DNA of 64,000 nt from Chrysophaeum taylorii. Taxonomy: Eukaryota; Sar; Pelagophyceae; Pelagomonadales; Pelagomonadaceae. Of the stretch, positions 19,001 through 28,167 are shown piece by piece. The notes beneath the pieces are model-generated. The model was not told where the DNA came from and ran no database searches. It worked only from the letters and a program-made list of their open reading frames with translations. A program made the translations under genes and the position numbers. Within the stretch, counting starts at the first letter, position 1. Each line of letters starts with the position of its first letter. The stretch covers positions 62,001-126,000 of the forward strand of contig JAQMWT010000526.1 in NCBI GenBank assembly GCA_029834535.1, read 5' to 3'.

Positions 19001-20407
19001 GGAACGGACTTCGGGCTGATCTCCGTACCACGCTGGCTTCTCACGGCGGCGCTGGTTCCGGCGACCCCGCCAACGTTCATCTCGTCGACGGTCCTCTCTC
19101 CCACGAATTCGTGTCCATGGGCGTCCTCGTCGACCCCACCATCTCGACACCCGTGCTCATACCCCAACTCCAGCGTGCTCTAACCTCCCAGCGCGAGACA
19201 GCTCGGGCCACTGCACTCCAGCGCCTTGCGGCCACCCTTCCCATCACCGAAGCACTTCGAGTAGCGGCGTCCTCATGGGATCGCTTCTCGACCACGTTCA
19301 TCAGCTCGTGGCCCAGCTCTGGCCTTCAAATCCCCAACCGCTGCTGGGCTGAGATGTGTGCCCAGTACTTTGGCTACCCCTCTCCAGCTTGTTCGGGCCT
19401 CGTGGGCACTCGCATTCTGGGCACTGACGTCGTTCTCGACGCTCACGGCAAGGTGCTTCTCACGCAGGCCAACCTTGTCAACCGCGGAGGAGCGCGGACC
19501 ACCTGGCATGACGGCCAGCTCGACTGCGTCCACGGCAGCGTCAAAGAGGCCGGCATCCCAGCCCTGTCCGAGGTTTTCGGCATCTTTGCTGACGTCGTCG
19601 CCCCTACCATTCGCACGCGCCTCTATGGCCGGTACCGAGGCAATCTCGCCCGACGTCAAGTCGTCCCAGACATCCTCACCACGCTGGACAACAAGGAGCA
19701 ACTCTACGACATCAAAACCCTCGCTTGGGGTTCGTTGTACACCGCCCACGCCCTCCATCCCTCCCACCCGTCGCCTGTCGATCGGCGCGCAGCGCAAGTC
19801 CACTCCGAATACCTCGCTCACGCCCGCGGCATCGACGCCATCATCCCCCAGCCGGGTACAGCACCACCGCCTGGCTTCTTGGGCCCTGTCGAACAGCGGC
19901 TACGTAGCTACGGCACCGCCGCCGGCCTCGTCTTCGGTGCCTTCGGTGAGGCCAGCGCGGCGTGCCACGCTCTCGCCCAAACATGCGCAGAGCGCATCGC
20001 TGCGCGAACCTGGGTGACAAGCGGCTGCGCCAACTTCACAGAGGCAAAGGCGGCCCAAACTCGCCGCATCTACCGTGAGTGGGGGATCGCCAACGCATTA
20101 GGCCGGGCTCGCTGTGCCCTCACCGCCCTCACCCATGTCGCCGCCTCGGGGAACCCCGCCCAGGCCGCCCGATCCCAGCAGGACGTCACCCTTCGTCGCA
20201 CATACGTCCGGCGGCAGCATGCGTACGACCTACGGGCGGGGCCCGTCCTCTCTTCGCCTGCCCCACGCCTCGGCGATGACCCCGACTAGGTCCCGCGTAC
20301 TTATCTCCGCCCGTCAGGCACATCCCTCATACCCCACAAACCCACCCACATCCTTCATGCTCCGCACACACACCCCCCCCTCTTAGCAGTCGACATTTAA
20401 AGACAGA
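16031..20407 (+). mobile_element. Full-length or nearly full-length family A non-LTR retrotransposon
   Basis: It comprises a short 5' region, one long ORF and a 115-bp 3' UTR ending CAGTCGACATTTAAAGACAG. This 3' terminus is repeated in every truncated family A copy, which fixes the 3' boundary. The 5' boundary is uncertain: GACAGAAG at 16023-16030 and at 20402-20409 could be an 8-bp target-site duplication, though part of the right copy could be the element's own GACA tail. No LTRs are present. This is the only copy in the window with an RT domain, so it is a plausible source for the truncated ones. Confidence 0.8.
16291..20289 (+). CDS. Retrotransposon ORF: reverse transcriptase with probable C-terminal PD-DxK endonuclease
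   Basis: The first in-frame ATG is 16291 (1,332 residues); the frame is open from 16099, so a non-AUG start is possible. The N-terminus is Ala/Thr/Pro-rich low complexity (to about residue 190). The RT domain spans about 390-650: GVGPDQCRNEFL, motif A region KLDKRNAFNEL (530), motif B EGGQQGDPTYP (591), motif C ARFGMDDGVISG (627) with MDD in place of YADD. The C-terminus has VVPDILTTLDNKEQLYDIKT (about 1125-1144), which fits a PD...DxK restriction-like nuclease, then GPVEQRLRSYG and GLVFGAFGEAS. No APE endonuclease, RNase H or C-terminal CCHC finger is visible. RT and nuclease would make the nicked-target cDNA; the nuclease call is inference. Confidence 0.88.
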   Translation: MRDAALAARAAAAAERHLAAMHAAAAAAAALQLDTGRAAAAAASADAYLAHRAAAHAAQAARAARLSHIGSRTRSTGTRNTPTTPPAGNRRTTASGNRTANATASRHTPAAGTRTTPTTSTSSTPAATAGNRRAPAPATSHRNTPVTAAAPTSASPGISPIGPRSHSAPPSVAPAHPTSSGPAPSLPTRRPRDLSDLRSAIDEVSIKDLIISPCSCIRTIPAQFREAWASAMAEVCSWFEDATSDNARDRALLWYMSLHSLLLRRAPRGGARRPDVLTDRFTAFAAGRYDLLIDGYLHDVTRVRSHVRSRAAPDDDADALRALRLAESGDLSRACRILTSLGIADPCHPDVMRQLVSKHPARKEDLHTFPNHPQGLATLSVALRETYRTLRPKAGVGPDQCRNEFLSVFAQPFPSNVKARSAMDKIDNLETLFVRGALPDWYYFITTTVTLIPLVTRRAADANQAPDVRPIGIGTVRRRATRRCLVRSLHSELSEALCPINVAVGVKGGPSRLVFGVRTHAEQYPDQVIIKLDKRNAFNELKRRTVVDKLANHANAKLRAFGHFMFKQLRPASWVALHGPTGLDRAPFDSQEGGQQGDPTYPPAYCLATHDAAQALDTRLRSCAGYARFGMDDGVISGSPREVVDALLQYARDIQASGEELRLDKCEAFCPALGMGLLDHPDVHDHVQVAPDGTRTLAGIPVVADGLVIYGVPIGSPGHAGDAYAEATLQREVDAQVSYMSRIRTKLQNVSLHCMYSLGRYCIAPRMDYIAQHCYPTNALSALRRFDVAAPSFVATALGADPRQVFDSNGIVLQRLRLPARSGGGGIRSCADLSPAAFVGTAAQALPHLVDLRDPTGALEVPGYLPRLASVLGATSFRTGNELHRWHHLLASGCRLGRALETAWNGLRADLRTTLASHGGAGSGDPANVHLVDGPLSHEFVSMGVLVDPTISTPVLIPQLQRALTSQRETARATALQRLAATLPITEALRVAASSWDRFSTTFISSWPSSGLQIPNRCWAEMCAQYFGYPSPACSGLVGTRILGTDVVLDAHGKVLLTQANLVNRGGARTTWHDGQLDCVHGSVKEAGIPALSEVFGIFADVVAPTIRTRLYGRYRGNLARRQVVPDILTTLDNKEQLYDIKTLAWGSLYTAHALHPSHPSPVDRRAAQVHSEYLAHARGIDAIIPQPGTAPPPGFLGPVEQRLRSYGTAAGLVFGAFGEASAACHALAQTCAERIAARTWVTSGCANFTEAKAAQTRRIYREWGIANALGRARCALTALTHVAASGNPAQAARSQQDVTLRRTYVRRQHAYDLRAGPVLSSPAPRLGDDPD

Positions 20408-20434
20408 AGTTAACCTAACAGATATACATCGTTA

Positions 20435-20807
20435 ACCCTTACCCTGACCGCTGACCGCCGACCGCATGGTTGCGATGGAGGACGGTGCCTCATGAATCCT
20501 GAGCCTTGCGAGGGCATCCGCCCTCCCGGCGTAGGTTGGCACCTATTCGCCTCTCGGGCGGGCCGGTTGGCAGCCGGAACGTTCGCAGTGGGACGGGGTA
20601 TGGCCGGGGGGCGCAGACGGAAGGTTATCGACGAGTTGGTTGTCAGTCACATCGCGGTCTCCTCGTCGCATGGCGACAAGCTTGATGATCACTCTCCGCC
20701 GACCCACCTTTCGGCGCCCCTCGTCTACAGGCCCGTGATTCCGGACTGGCTCCTGTCGGTCCGGCCTGGCTCCCATGCTCGGGAGAGGTCTGAAGTTAGT
20801 TAGTTAA
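20435..20807 (+). mobile_element. Family C SINE-like unit, copy 1, with GTTA tail
   Basis: About 370 bp, starting ACCCTTACCCTGACCGC and ending GAGGTCTGAAGTTAGTTAG. It recurs in reverse at 27713-28074, and its 3' end alone recurs near 32075-32122. Copies with a common 3' end, a simple tetranucleotide tail and variable 5' extent suggest reverse transcription. An ATG at 20492 opens 103 codons, but the other copy is frameshifted in the middle of that frame, so protein coding is doubtful. GTTAACC borders both ends and might be a target duplication. Confidence 0.65.
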
Positions 20808-20812
20808 CCATT

Positions 20813-21610
20813 GACAGACACAGAGTCACTTTATTCAAGTCCGCGCGATGTCGCGCGGCCAAATACCGAGAAATGAAGCGCCGCGGCAAGCCGTGGAAGT
20901 CGCGGCGTTCCTCATCTTCCACGACGCACGCCGACGGATGGGCCTTACGTGGCGCCCTTCGTGAATCTACGGTCACGCGATGTGATAGGGACGACATTTC
21001 GAGATCGGGCCAGCGACCGCGCGACCACCGTTCGCGCCGCAATCGAGATGGTCTTTGGGAAGCCCATCACCACGCCTGCCGATGGTCGCTTGAAGGTTGA
21101 AAAGTAATCCGTCGCCGACTTTTGGGTTGTCGAGTGTATCCTCACAAACTGCCGCTCTTACCTCTACTGGAAAGGTACGCAGGTTCTTTGACGCCTGAAG
21201 ATGGAGGCTGCATACCTAGGGTCGTATGGACGCGGCATTTCGCAGAGTAGGCTGAAGGCACAACCAGTAAATGGAATGGCGCAAGTGTTTGAAAGGGCGC
21301 AAGTGGTACGGCTGGGAGGCATTATTGACAAGCGCCGTTGGGGGGTCAGCTCGGGAAATCGAAGGCGGCTCCTTAGCTTCTCAAGCAAGTTCTCAGGTCG
21401 TCAGTCGGGTGCGGCGTCGCCGCCGCGCCAGGTCCGCTCGAGTCCTGAGCAGCCAGCCAGCCATGATGCGCGCGGAAAGGCACCGAGATAAAGTAATCGC
21501 GCACTCTCGAGACCTGTGCGTAGCCCGGGCCCAACAAGGAAAACACTACCATTCGCCGCAGCGACACCCGGGCCGCCCCATCATCATCATCCTCATCATC
21601 ATAATCGTCG
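20813..21610. other. Intergenic stretch with no recognised gene
   Basis: Open frames of 60-96 codons overlap on both strands without motifs. The region between 20820 and 21180 has a coding-like look in pieces but stops in all frames. It separates the family C unit from the 3' end of the dihydrouridine synthase gene. Confidence 0.35.
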
Positions 21611-22681
21611 TCAGTTATCATCTTCTCTTTGAACACACAGGTGTCTGTCGAGAACATGGGAGGGGATGGCGGCGCGTAGGGCATCGGCGATGTGGTCCGA
21701 GGGCGGGCGATCCTCGCGGTGGGAAAGGCGTCTTGCCGCGTCAACGAGGCGGATGCGGAACTGCTTGGCGCCGCGGTCGCCCGCAAAAGCGTAATAGAGC
21801 GGTCGGAAGAGCGCCCGGGGATCGTCGAGGGTATCGGCAAAGCGGTCGTCGGCGTAGTCGGCATACCTGTAGACGAGGTCGGCGAGAGTCCCCCCGGGGT
21901 CGGTTTTCTTGCCGAAGAAGGTGGTGTCGGCGGTCGCGAGGAGCTTGCAGGGCCTGGTCCAGGCGGCGCGACCAATCATCGCGCTCGCGAGGTTAGGATC
22001 TCGAAGGTGGAGCGCGCAGTCCTCGAGCGACGCGAGGCCGCCGTTGATCGCAAAGGTGCAGTCCGGCAGGTCCTCGGCAAGGCGGTGTGCGACGTCCGGG
22101 AGGAGGGGCGGCACGGTGCGGTTCTGCTCGGTGGAGATACGGCGGCCGAGGATTGCCATGCGGGCGTGCACGACAAAGTGGCGCGCGCCGCCGCGGCTCA
22201 CCTCTCTTACAAAGCCGAGCGTCGTGTCGTAGTCGGCGCCGCCGAGGTCCGTCCCGAGACGGTGTTTGACAGTGACCGGGACGGGCGATCGTCGGCGCAT
22301 CTCGGAGACGCAGCGCCTGACGAGGGACGGGTCGAGCATGAGGCGAGCGCCAAAGCAGTTCTTGGCGGCGACGGCGTGCGAGGGGCAGCCGCAGTTGAGG
22401 TTGAGCTCGACGCAGGCGTCGCCAAAGTGCGAGACGACGAGCTCCGTCGCCTTGGCGAGAGATTCGGGATCGTTTCCCCCGAGCTGTACGGCCACGGGGA
22501 CTTCCTCGGGCCTGTGCCCAAGGAAGGGCCGCAGCGACTTGGCGTGGATGAGGGTCTGGTCGACGTACATCTCCGAGTACAGCAAGGTCTCGCGCGTCAG
22601 ACCCCGCGCGAAGTAACGCCAGTGTCGATCCGTGACCTCCATCATCGGCGCGACCGACAGGGGGTACGGGTAGGGCTCCAT
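21611..22681 (-). CDS. dusA: tRNA-dihydrouridine synthase, DusA-like
   Basis: FMN-dependent enzyme reducing uridine to dihydrouridine in the tRNA D-loop with NADPH. The 356-residue protein begins MEPYPYPLSVAPMMEVTDRH, the FMN-binding N-terminal strand. It shows VAVQLGGNDP (about 62), the catalytic loop NCGCPS (about 96-101, Cys as the general acid), TVKHRLGTD, and the DusA block VHARMAIL...NRTVPPL (about 170-190), followed by AINGGL and MIGRAAWTRP for the phosphate end of FMN. The length matches bacterial DusA and organellar homologues. No obvious transit peptide is present. It is transcribed divergently from the V-PPase gene, with 56 bp between the two ATGs. Confidence 0.93.
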   Translation of the reverse strand: MEPYPYPLSVAPMMEVTDRHWRYFARGLTRETLLYSEMYVDQTLIHAKSLRPFLGHRPEEVPVAVQLGGNDPESLAKATELVVSHFGDACVELNLNCGCPSHAVAAKNCFGARLMLDPSLVRRCVSEMRRRSPVPVTVKHRLGTDLGGADYDTTLGFVREVSRGGARHFVVHARMAILGRRISTEQNRTVPPLLPDVAHRLAEDLPDCTFAINGGLASLEDCALHLRDPNLASAMIGRAAWTRPCKLLATADTTFFGKKTDPGGTLADLVYRYADYADDRFADTLDDPRALFRPLYYAFAGDRGAKQFRIRLVDAARRLSHREDRPPSDHIADALRAAIPSHVLDRHLCVQREDDN

Positions 22682-22737
22682 CGCCGCCGCGGTTTAGTAA
22701 TACTTAAACTCCTCCGCGTCGTCATCATCATCGCACG
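22682..22737. promoter_or_regulatory. 56-bp divergent intergenic region between dusA-like and V-PPase genes
   Basis: The two start codons face away from each other across 56 bp that includes a short AT-rich patch (TTTAGTAATACTTAAAC). Any core promoter here must be shared or overlap the coding sequences. No classical TATA position can be assigned to either gene. Confidence 0.4.
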
Positions 22738-25254
22738 ATGCGTTCGCGAGGGTCGAACGCTCCGGTGGTGGGTTTGGTCGACGAGGCCGGGTACGGGCAC
22801 GCCGACGACGACGTGAAGCACTACGCGTCGAAGCGGCGGCTGAAGCGGTTGCCACTCGTGCCGGCGTTTCTGGTGGTGGTTGTGGGGGGTGGAATCGCGT
22901 GCGCAATGGCACCCGCGCAGTCGGTGTCGCGGTACGTGTTGTTCGTGGTGTCGTGCTGCGCGTGCGGCAGTCTGTTTTCGGTGTGGCTCTGGCGGTGGAT
23001 CGCATCCAAGGACGGTGGCGATGCGAGCATGCGGGCCATCTCGCAGCCGATCGCGGAAGGCGCGGGCGCGTTTCTTCGCGTCCAGTACGGCGCCATCGCG
23101 AAGATGGCCGTGGTGCTGATGTTGCTGATTGGCGCGAGCTACCAGCTCCGGCCGCCGCCGCCGCCGGGCGGCGAGGGCATCGAGGCCGTCTCGACGCGCG
23201 TCCTCGGGCTGGTCGCGAGCGCGGGCTTTTTCGTCGGCGCGGTATGCTCGGCGACGAGCGGTTACGTGTCGATGCGCGTCGCCTCGTCGACGAACGTCCG
23301 CGTCGCCTCGGCCGCGCGGCGTTCGTATGCCGACGCGCTGATCGTGTGCTTCCGCGGCGGCCTCTTTTCGGCGGTGTTAAATCTCACGCTGTGCGTCGTC
23401 GGCCTCGTCGGACTCTTCGTCGCCGTCGACGCGACCGCGGTCGTCCCGAGCCACGACGTGCCGCTGTTGCTCGTCGGGTACGGGTTCGGCGCCTCGTTCG
23501 TCGCTTTGTTCATGCAGCTCGGCGGGGGTATCTACACGAAAGCTGCCGACGTCGGCGCGGACCTCGTCGGCAAAGTCGAGGCGTCGATTCCCGAGGACGA
23601 TCCTCGAAATCCGGCGGTAGTCGCGGACCTCGTCGGCGACCTCGTCGGCGACTGCGTCGGCAGCTCGGCGGACGTCTTCGAGTCCGTCGGCGCCGAGATT
23701 ATTGGGGCGATGATTTTGGGCGGCCAGGTGGCGCGCGATGCCGAGTTACCCAACCCCCTCCCTCTCGTCTTCTTCCCGCTCGTCGTGCACGCGCTCGACG
23801 TGATCGCGTCGAGCGTCGGCGCCCTCACGATCACCAAGGGCGCCGTGGTGCGCGCCGAAAAGTCGGGCACCACGCAGCCGATGGCTATCTTGTTGCGAGG
23901 CTATTGCGTGACCCTCGTGGTCGCCCTCGCGGGCTTTACGATCGCGTGCCGCGCCATGCTAGGCGGACAACGACGAGACGACGAAACCGACCGGACGGCG
24001 ACGACGTGGCTCCACTTCGAGGCCTGCGGCCTGCTCGGGTTTTTGACCGCCTTCGCCTGCGCGCAGTCCTCGCGATACTACACTGATTACGCGTACCCCC
24101 CCGTCCGCAAGATCGCCGAGGCGGCGACGACGGGCCACGGAACCAACATCATCGTCGGCCTCGCGGTCGGCTTCGAGTCGACGGCCGTCCCGACGATTTC
24201 CGTCGCCTGCTCGGTCATCGCCTCCTACCACCTCGGCCGCACGAGCGGGCTCGCGGGACCGGATTCGCACAGCGCCGGCCTCTTCGGGACGGCCGTCGCC
24301 ACGATGGGCATGCTCGCGACCGCCGTCTACGTCCTCTCGATGAACAACTTTGGCCCCATCGCCGACAACGCCGGCGGCATCGCCGAAATGTCCGGCCAGT
24401 CCGACCGCGTCCGCCAGGCGACCGACGCCCTCGACGCCGCCGGGAACGTCACCAAGGCGATCACCAAGGGCTACTCGATCGGCTCCGCGAGCCTCGCGTG
24501 CTTCCTGCTCTTCGCCGCGTTCATGGACGAGTTCGCGCAGTTCGCCGGCCGGCCGCTCGAGTCGGTCGACGTCTCCACCCCCGAAGTCCTCGTCGGCGGC
24601 CTCCTCGGCGTCTGCATGGTCTACGTCTTCGCGGGGATGGCCATCGCGGCAGTCGGCCGCACGGCCTCGGAGGTGGTCACCGAGGTGCGCCGCCAGTTCC
24701 GCGATACCCCCGGGATACTCGCCGGCGACGAGAGGCCAGACTACGCGCAGTGCGTCGCCATGTGCACGCGCGCGGCCCTCGACGAGATGCGAATCCCCGG
24801 CCTCCTATGCGTCGCCGCACCCGTCGCCGTCGGCCTCGTCTTCCGCGTCGTCGGCGACCTCACCGGGAGGCCCCTCCTCGGCGCCGAGACTCTCGCCGCC
24901 TACCTCGTCTTTGCTACCGTCACCGGCATCCTCACCGCGCTCATGTTCGACAACGTCGGCGGCGCGTGGTACGTACGTCGGGGACCTTTTTATTTTTGCG
25001 ATCCGCTACTCCCGCAGGGACAACGCGAAAAAATACGTCGAGCTCGGCCATTTTGGCGGCAAAAACTCAGAGGCCCACAAGGCCGCCGTAACCGGCGACA
25101 CCGTTCGTGCCTCCTTTCGTCTTCTTTCGATTACGACCTTTGGTAGGTTGGCGACCCCTTGAAGGACACTGCCGGGCCCTCCCTGCACGTCGTCATCAAA
25201 CTCCTCTCGACCACGACGCTTGTCCTGGGCCCGCTCTTTGTCTCGCGGGTTTGA
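22738..25254 (+). CDS. Membrane-bound proton-pumping pyrophosphatase, K+-independent type II
   Basis: Hydrolyses pyrophosphate to pump protons into the vacuole or Golgi lumen. Exons 22738-24968, 25018-25102 and 25147-25254 give 807 residues. Introns are 49 nt (GTACGT...GCAG) and 44 nt (GTTCGT...GTAG). Splicing restores the canonical tail [36 protein letters not shown]. Other motifs: [11 protein letters not shown] (about 272), [27 protein letters not shown] (about 538), and [10 protein letters not shown], where Lys and Thr mark the K+-independent class. About 16 hydrophobic segments are expected. The usual GDNVGD loop reads GDLVGD (Asn to Leu), which is unusual. N-terminal residues 1-40 are polar, before the first membrane segment. 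Confidence 0.95.
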
Positions 25255-25512
25255 GAGAGACGCGAACTTCGTCGTGCTTTTGCTTACCGGGGTGTGCTTG
25301 CTTGCTTGCTTGCGAGGGGACTTTTGCGTCGACCTTGCGCACGCACAGAGCGCCCCCTTCGTCCTCTTTTCGACCCGAATTTTACAACATTACTGCGACG
25401 CGGCGCCTCCGATGACGACGGACGAGCCCCCTCTCCTCCCCGCAGCGTTAACACCACACCTCTTGTGTGCACCTAGGCTGGCGTGTCGCGCCTCCAACCA
25501 CTGAAGCTCTAG

Positions 25513-25666
25513 TACAACAACGACAACAACAACAACAACAACAACAACAAATCTCGTTGATATTTTATTGTATCGCTCGACGACGAAATTCATTCGACAC
25601 ATAAAACTACGATAGGGTAGAGGGGCGAGCGAGCTGGCGAGCTTCTTGTCTCCTCCTTCCACGCTC

Positions 25667-25733
<67 letters not shown>

Positions 25734-25735
25734 CT
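25513..25735. repeat. AAC and ATCA microsatellites in the V-PPase/aminopeptidase intergenic region
   Basis: An AAC-rich run occupies about 25513-25548 and a long perfect CAAT/ATCA tetranucleotide run about 25665-25732. They lie between the 3' ends of two converging genes, likely in or near 3' UTRs. Confidence 0.9.
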
Positions 25736-25786
25736 ATTCTGGGGCGTGTATTCGACGCAGAAGGCTTCAGGCTTCAGGCTTCGTGA

Positions 25787-27433
25787 TCACGACGTGGGCG
25801 CGAAGGGAGGGGCTTGGAGCAAGGCGAGGATGAGGGCAACGCCGTAGCCGGTGGCGCGGTCGTTGTTGAAGGCCGGGCCGGCGAGGTCGACGTGCAACCA
25901 AGCGCCGGCGTAGTCGGCGTGGCGATGCTGGTAGATAAACGTGGCGGCGCTGCGGAGGGACAACACATCATCGTCACCATCACAGGAGTAAAAAGCTACG
26001 AACCAGGAGCACTGGGCGTTGAGGCGGTCCTTGACGGAATTCTTCATGTCGGCAACGGCCGACTTGAATTCGAGCTTGTGCCATTCGGGGATGAAGGGGA
26101 GCGGGCGCGCGAGGTCACCTGCGCGCGCATACACAGGCGTGCGTGTCGTCTCTCGCTTCAGCGTGTCCCGCTTACCGCTCGCGAGGCCGGCGGCAACGGC
26201 TCGAGCTTCGATTTCGTCGTCGTCGCAGCAGAGAGCGGCGATGCGCTTGCCCGTGGAGACCATCTGCGCGCCCGTAAGCGTCGCGGCTTCGAGGACGAGA
26301 GCGACGGGCTCGTCGAAGCGGCCGGGGGTCGAGGCGTAAGCGACCCCGTCGGCGAGCACCAGGCGGCCTTCGGCGTCCGTGTTGTTTATCTCGATCGACT
26401 TGCCGCTGAGAGAGACGAGAATGTCGTCGTTGCGCACCGCTTTGGGTCCGATCGCGTTCTCGGCAACGCACAAGAGGCAGTGAAGAGCCGTGTAGGGCGC
26501 GTAGGAGCCGGTGGTGACGGCGGCCTCGAATGCGCTGAGGACGGCGGCCGCGCCGCCGAGGTCGGCCTTCATGCCGCACATGCCCTCCTTCGACTTGAGA
26601 GCGAGGCCGCCCGTGTCGTAGACGATGCCTTTCCCGACGAGGGCCGCCGCCTGCCCCCCCGGCGCGCGTCGGTGCGACAGGACGACCAGCGCGGGTGGCA
26701 GCTCCGCCGCCTTGCCGACGCCCCAGATGCAGCCGAGTCCGTTTTCGGCGAGCGCGCGCTCTCCCTGGATGACCGAGATAGCGACGCCGAGCCGCGCCGC
26801 CACGGCCTGCGCCTCGGCGACGAGTTGAGCCGTGGTCATATCGGCGGGGGGGGTATCCACGATGCGTGCGCACTGCCGCACGCCGTGGACGACGGCGGCG
26901 CACGCGCGGAGATCAGCTTTCGCGGGTCTTATTTCGTCGACGGCGACGACGAAGAAGCAGACGCGGAGGCTCTTCTTGGTGGTTGCAGTGGTGCTTCCAG
27001 CAGCAGCCGCCGCCGCCGCCAAGCTCTTGCGAGTAAAAAGCGGGAGGGCGCGGGCGACGGCGCAGGCGCAGGCGCCGACGTGGGCGTCGTCGTCGACGAG
27101 AATGGCAACGATGCCGGCGGCGTCGTGCGCTTCGGCGACGACTTTGGTCACGGCGTGCGGGCGCGCCGGGGAATTGTGCCGCGAGCACGCCTCCGGCAGC
27201 GCTCCAAGCGATAGGCCGCGGAGGCGCGTCGTCTCGACGGGGACAACGATGCCCTTGGCGACGGCGCCCTCGTCCCCGGCGTTCAACGCGCCGCACACGG
27301 CGCCGTAGACGCGCTCCTCGCCGAAGAGCGGGTGCGCGCCCGCGAGGTTGCTTTTGCGTCCGACCACCAACAGCGCGGCCTCGTCGTCGCGGACCTGGGC
27401 GACCTCGAGCGCCTCGAACGAGATGTCGACCAT
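25787..27433 (-). CDS. M17 leucyl aminopeptidase, NPEPL1-like
   Basis: Two-metal cytosolic aminopeptidase. The C-terminal domain has GKGIVYDTGGLALKSKEGM and GMKADLGGAAAVL (about 265-300) and the M17 signature NTDAEGRLVLADG (about 350), which together supply the metal-binding Lys, Asp and Glu. The wording resembles NPEPL1 more than LAP3. The frame is open over 548 codons, but 26119-26175 has perfect intron borders on the minus strand (GTAAGC...CGCGCAG, 57 nt) and interrupts a conserved region; removal joins AAGLASG to DLARPLPFIPEWHKLEFKS, the normal M17 continuity. The spliced product is 529 residues. It converges with the V-PPase gene. Confidence 0.92.
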   Translation of the reverse strand: MVDISFEALEVAQVRDDEAALLVVGRKSNLAGAHPLFGEERVYGAVCGALNAGDEGAVAKGIVVPVETTRLRGLSLGALPEACSRHNSPARPHAVTKVVAEAHDAAGIVAILVDDDAHVGACACAVARALPLFTRKSLAAAAAAAGSTTATTKKSLRVCFFVVAVDEIRPAKADLRACAAVVHGVRQCARIVDTPPADMTTAQLVAEAQAVAARLGVAISVIQGERALAENGLGCIWGVGKAAELPPALVVLSHRRAPGGQAAALVGKGIVYDTGGLALKSKEGMCGMKADLGGAAAVLSAFEAAVTTGSYAPYTALHCLLCVAENAIGPKAVRNDDILVSLSGKSIEINNTDAEGRLVLADGVAYASTPGRFDEPVALVLEAATLTGAQMVSTGKRIAALCCDDDEIEARAVAAGLASGKRDTLKRETTRTPVYARAGDLARPLPFIPEWHKLEFKSAVADMKNSVKDRLNAQCSWFVAFYSCDGDDDVLSLRSAATFIYQHRHADYAGAWLHVDLAGPAFNNDRATGYGVALILALLQAPPFAPTS

Positions 27434-27712
27434 AACTCTGATTTTTCACACACAAGCACAGCGACGGTCGGAGAGGAATTCTGAGTTTCACGGGCCGTTC
27501 GTTCGCAACGGCTTGCTTATCCGAGAATTCTGCAGGGCGCTCTATACTCTTATTTCAGAGCAGCCCTCGGCACCCTCATCCTCTTCCGTGGTCCTCTCCT
27601 ACCCTCCCACCGTCGCTCGACCTCAACCCTTCGTGTCTATCTTGCATCCGCGCCGACGTTCTTCGCCGTTGTTGTTGACTCGCCGTCCTCCCCCTTTTGG
27701 TCACTCACTAAG
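27434..27712. other. Upstream region of the aminopeptidase gene
   Basis: A 279-bp gap before the family C unit. It is pyrimidine-rich on the plus strand with no gene or repeat that I can identify, and presumably carries the aminopeptidase promoter. Confidence 0.3.
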
Positions 27713-28074
27713 TAACTAACTAACTTCAGACCTCTCCCGAGCATGGGAGCCAGGCCGGACCGACAGGTGCCAGTCCGGAATCACGGGCCTGTAGACGAGG
27801 AGCGCCGAAAGGTCGGTCGGCGGAGAGTGACCATCAAGCTTGTCGCCATGCGACGAGGAGACCGCGATGTGACTGACAACCAACTCGTCGATAACCTTCC
27901 GTCTTCGCCCCCGGCCATACCCCGTCCCACTGCGAACGTTCCGGCTGCCAACCGGCCCGCCCGGGAGGCGAATAGGTGCCAACCTACGCCGGGAGGGCGG
28001 ATGCCCTCGCAAGGCTCAGGATTCATGAGGCACCGTCCTCCATCGCAACCGCAGTCGGCGATCAGGGTAAGGGT
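27713..28074 (-). mobile_element. Family C SINE-like unit, copy 2
   Basis: Reverse-strand copy of the unit at 20435-20807, highly similar over its whole length, with the tail reading AAGTTAGTTAGTTACTTAG on the minus strand. A small length difference (GGRRRK versus GGEDGR in the open frame) shifts the reading frame relative to copy 1. It lies about 95 bp upstream of the OTU gene start. Confidence 0.7.
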
Positions 28075-28167
28075 AGCTTGGTCACTCACATTCCTAAAAA
28101 ACTATAATCAGAATACTCCGTGCGAATCCTGGTACCCGCGGTAACTTTTAGAAGAAGCAGCAACAAG

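Noticed and set aside
20492-20803. 103-codon open frame inside family C copy 1 as a gene
   Set aside because: Frameshifted in copy 2 and ending in the tail repeat; no conservation of frame.
25814-27214. 466-codon plus-strand frame over the aminopeptidase
   Set aside because: Mirror of the M17 gene; the sense strand has the NTDAEGRL signature and a good intron.
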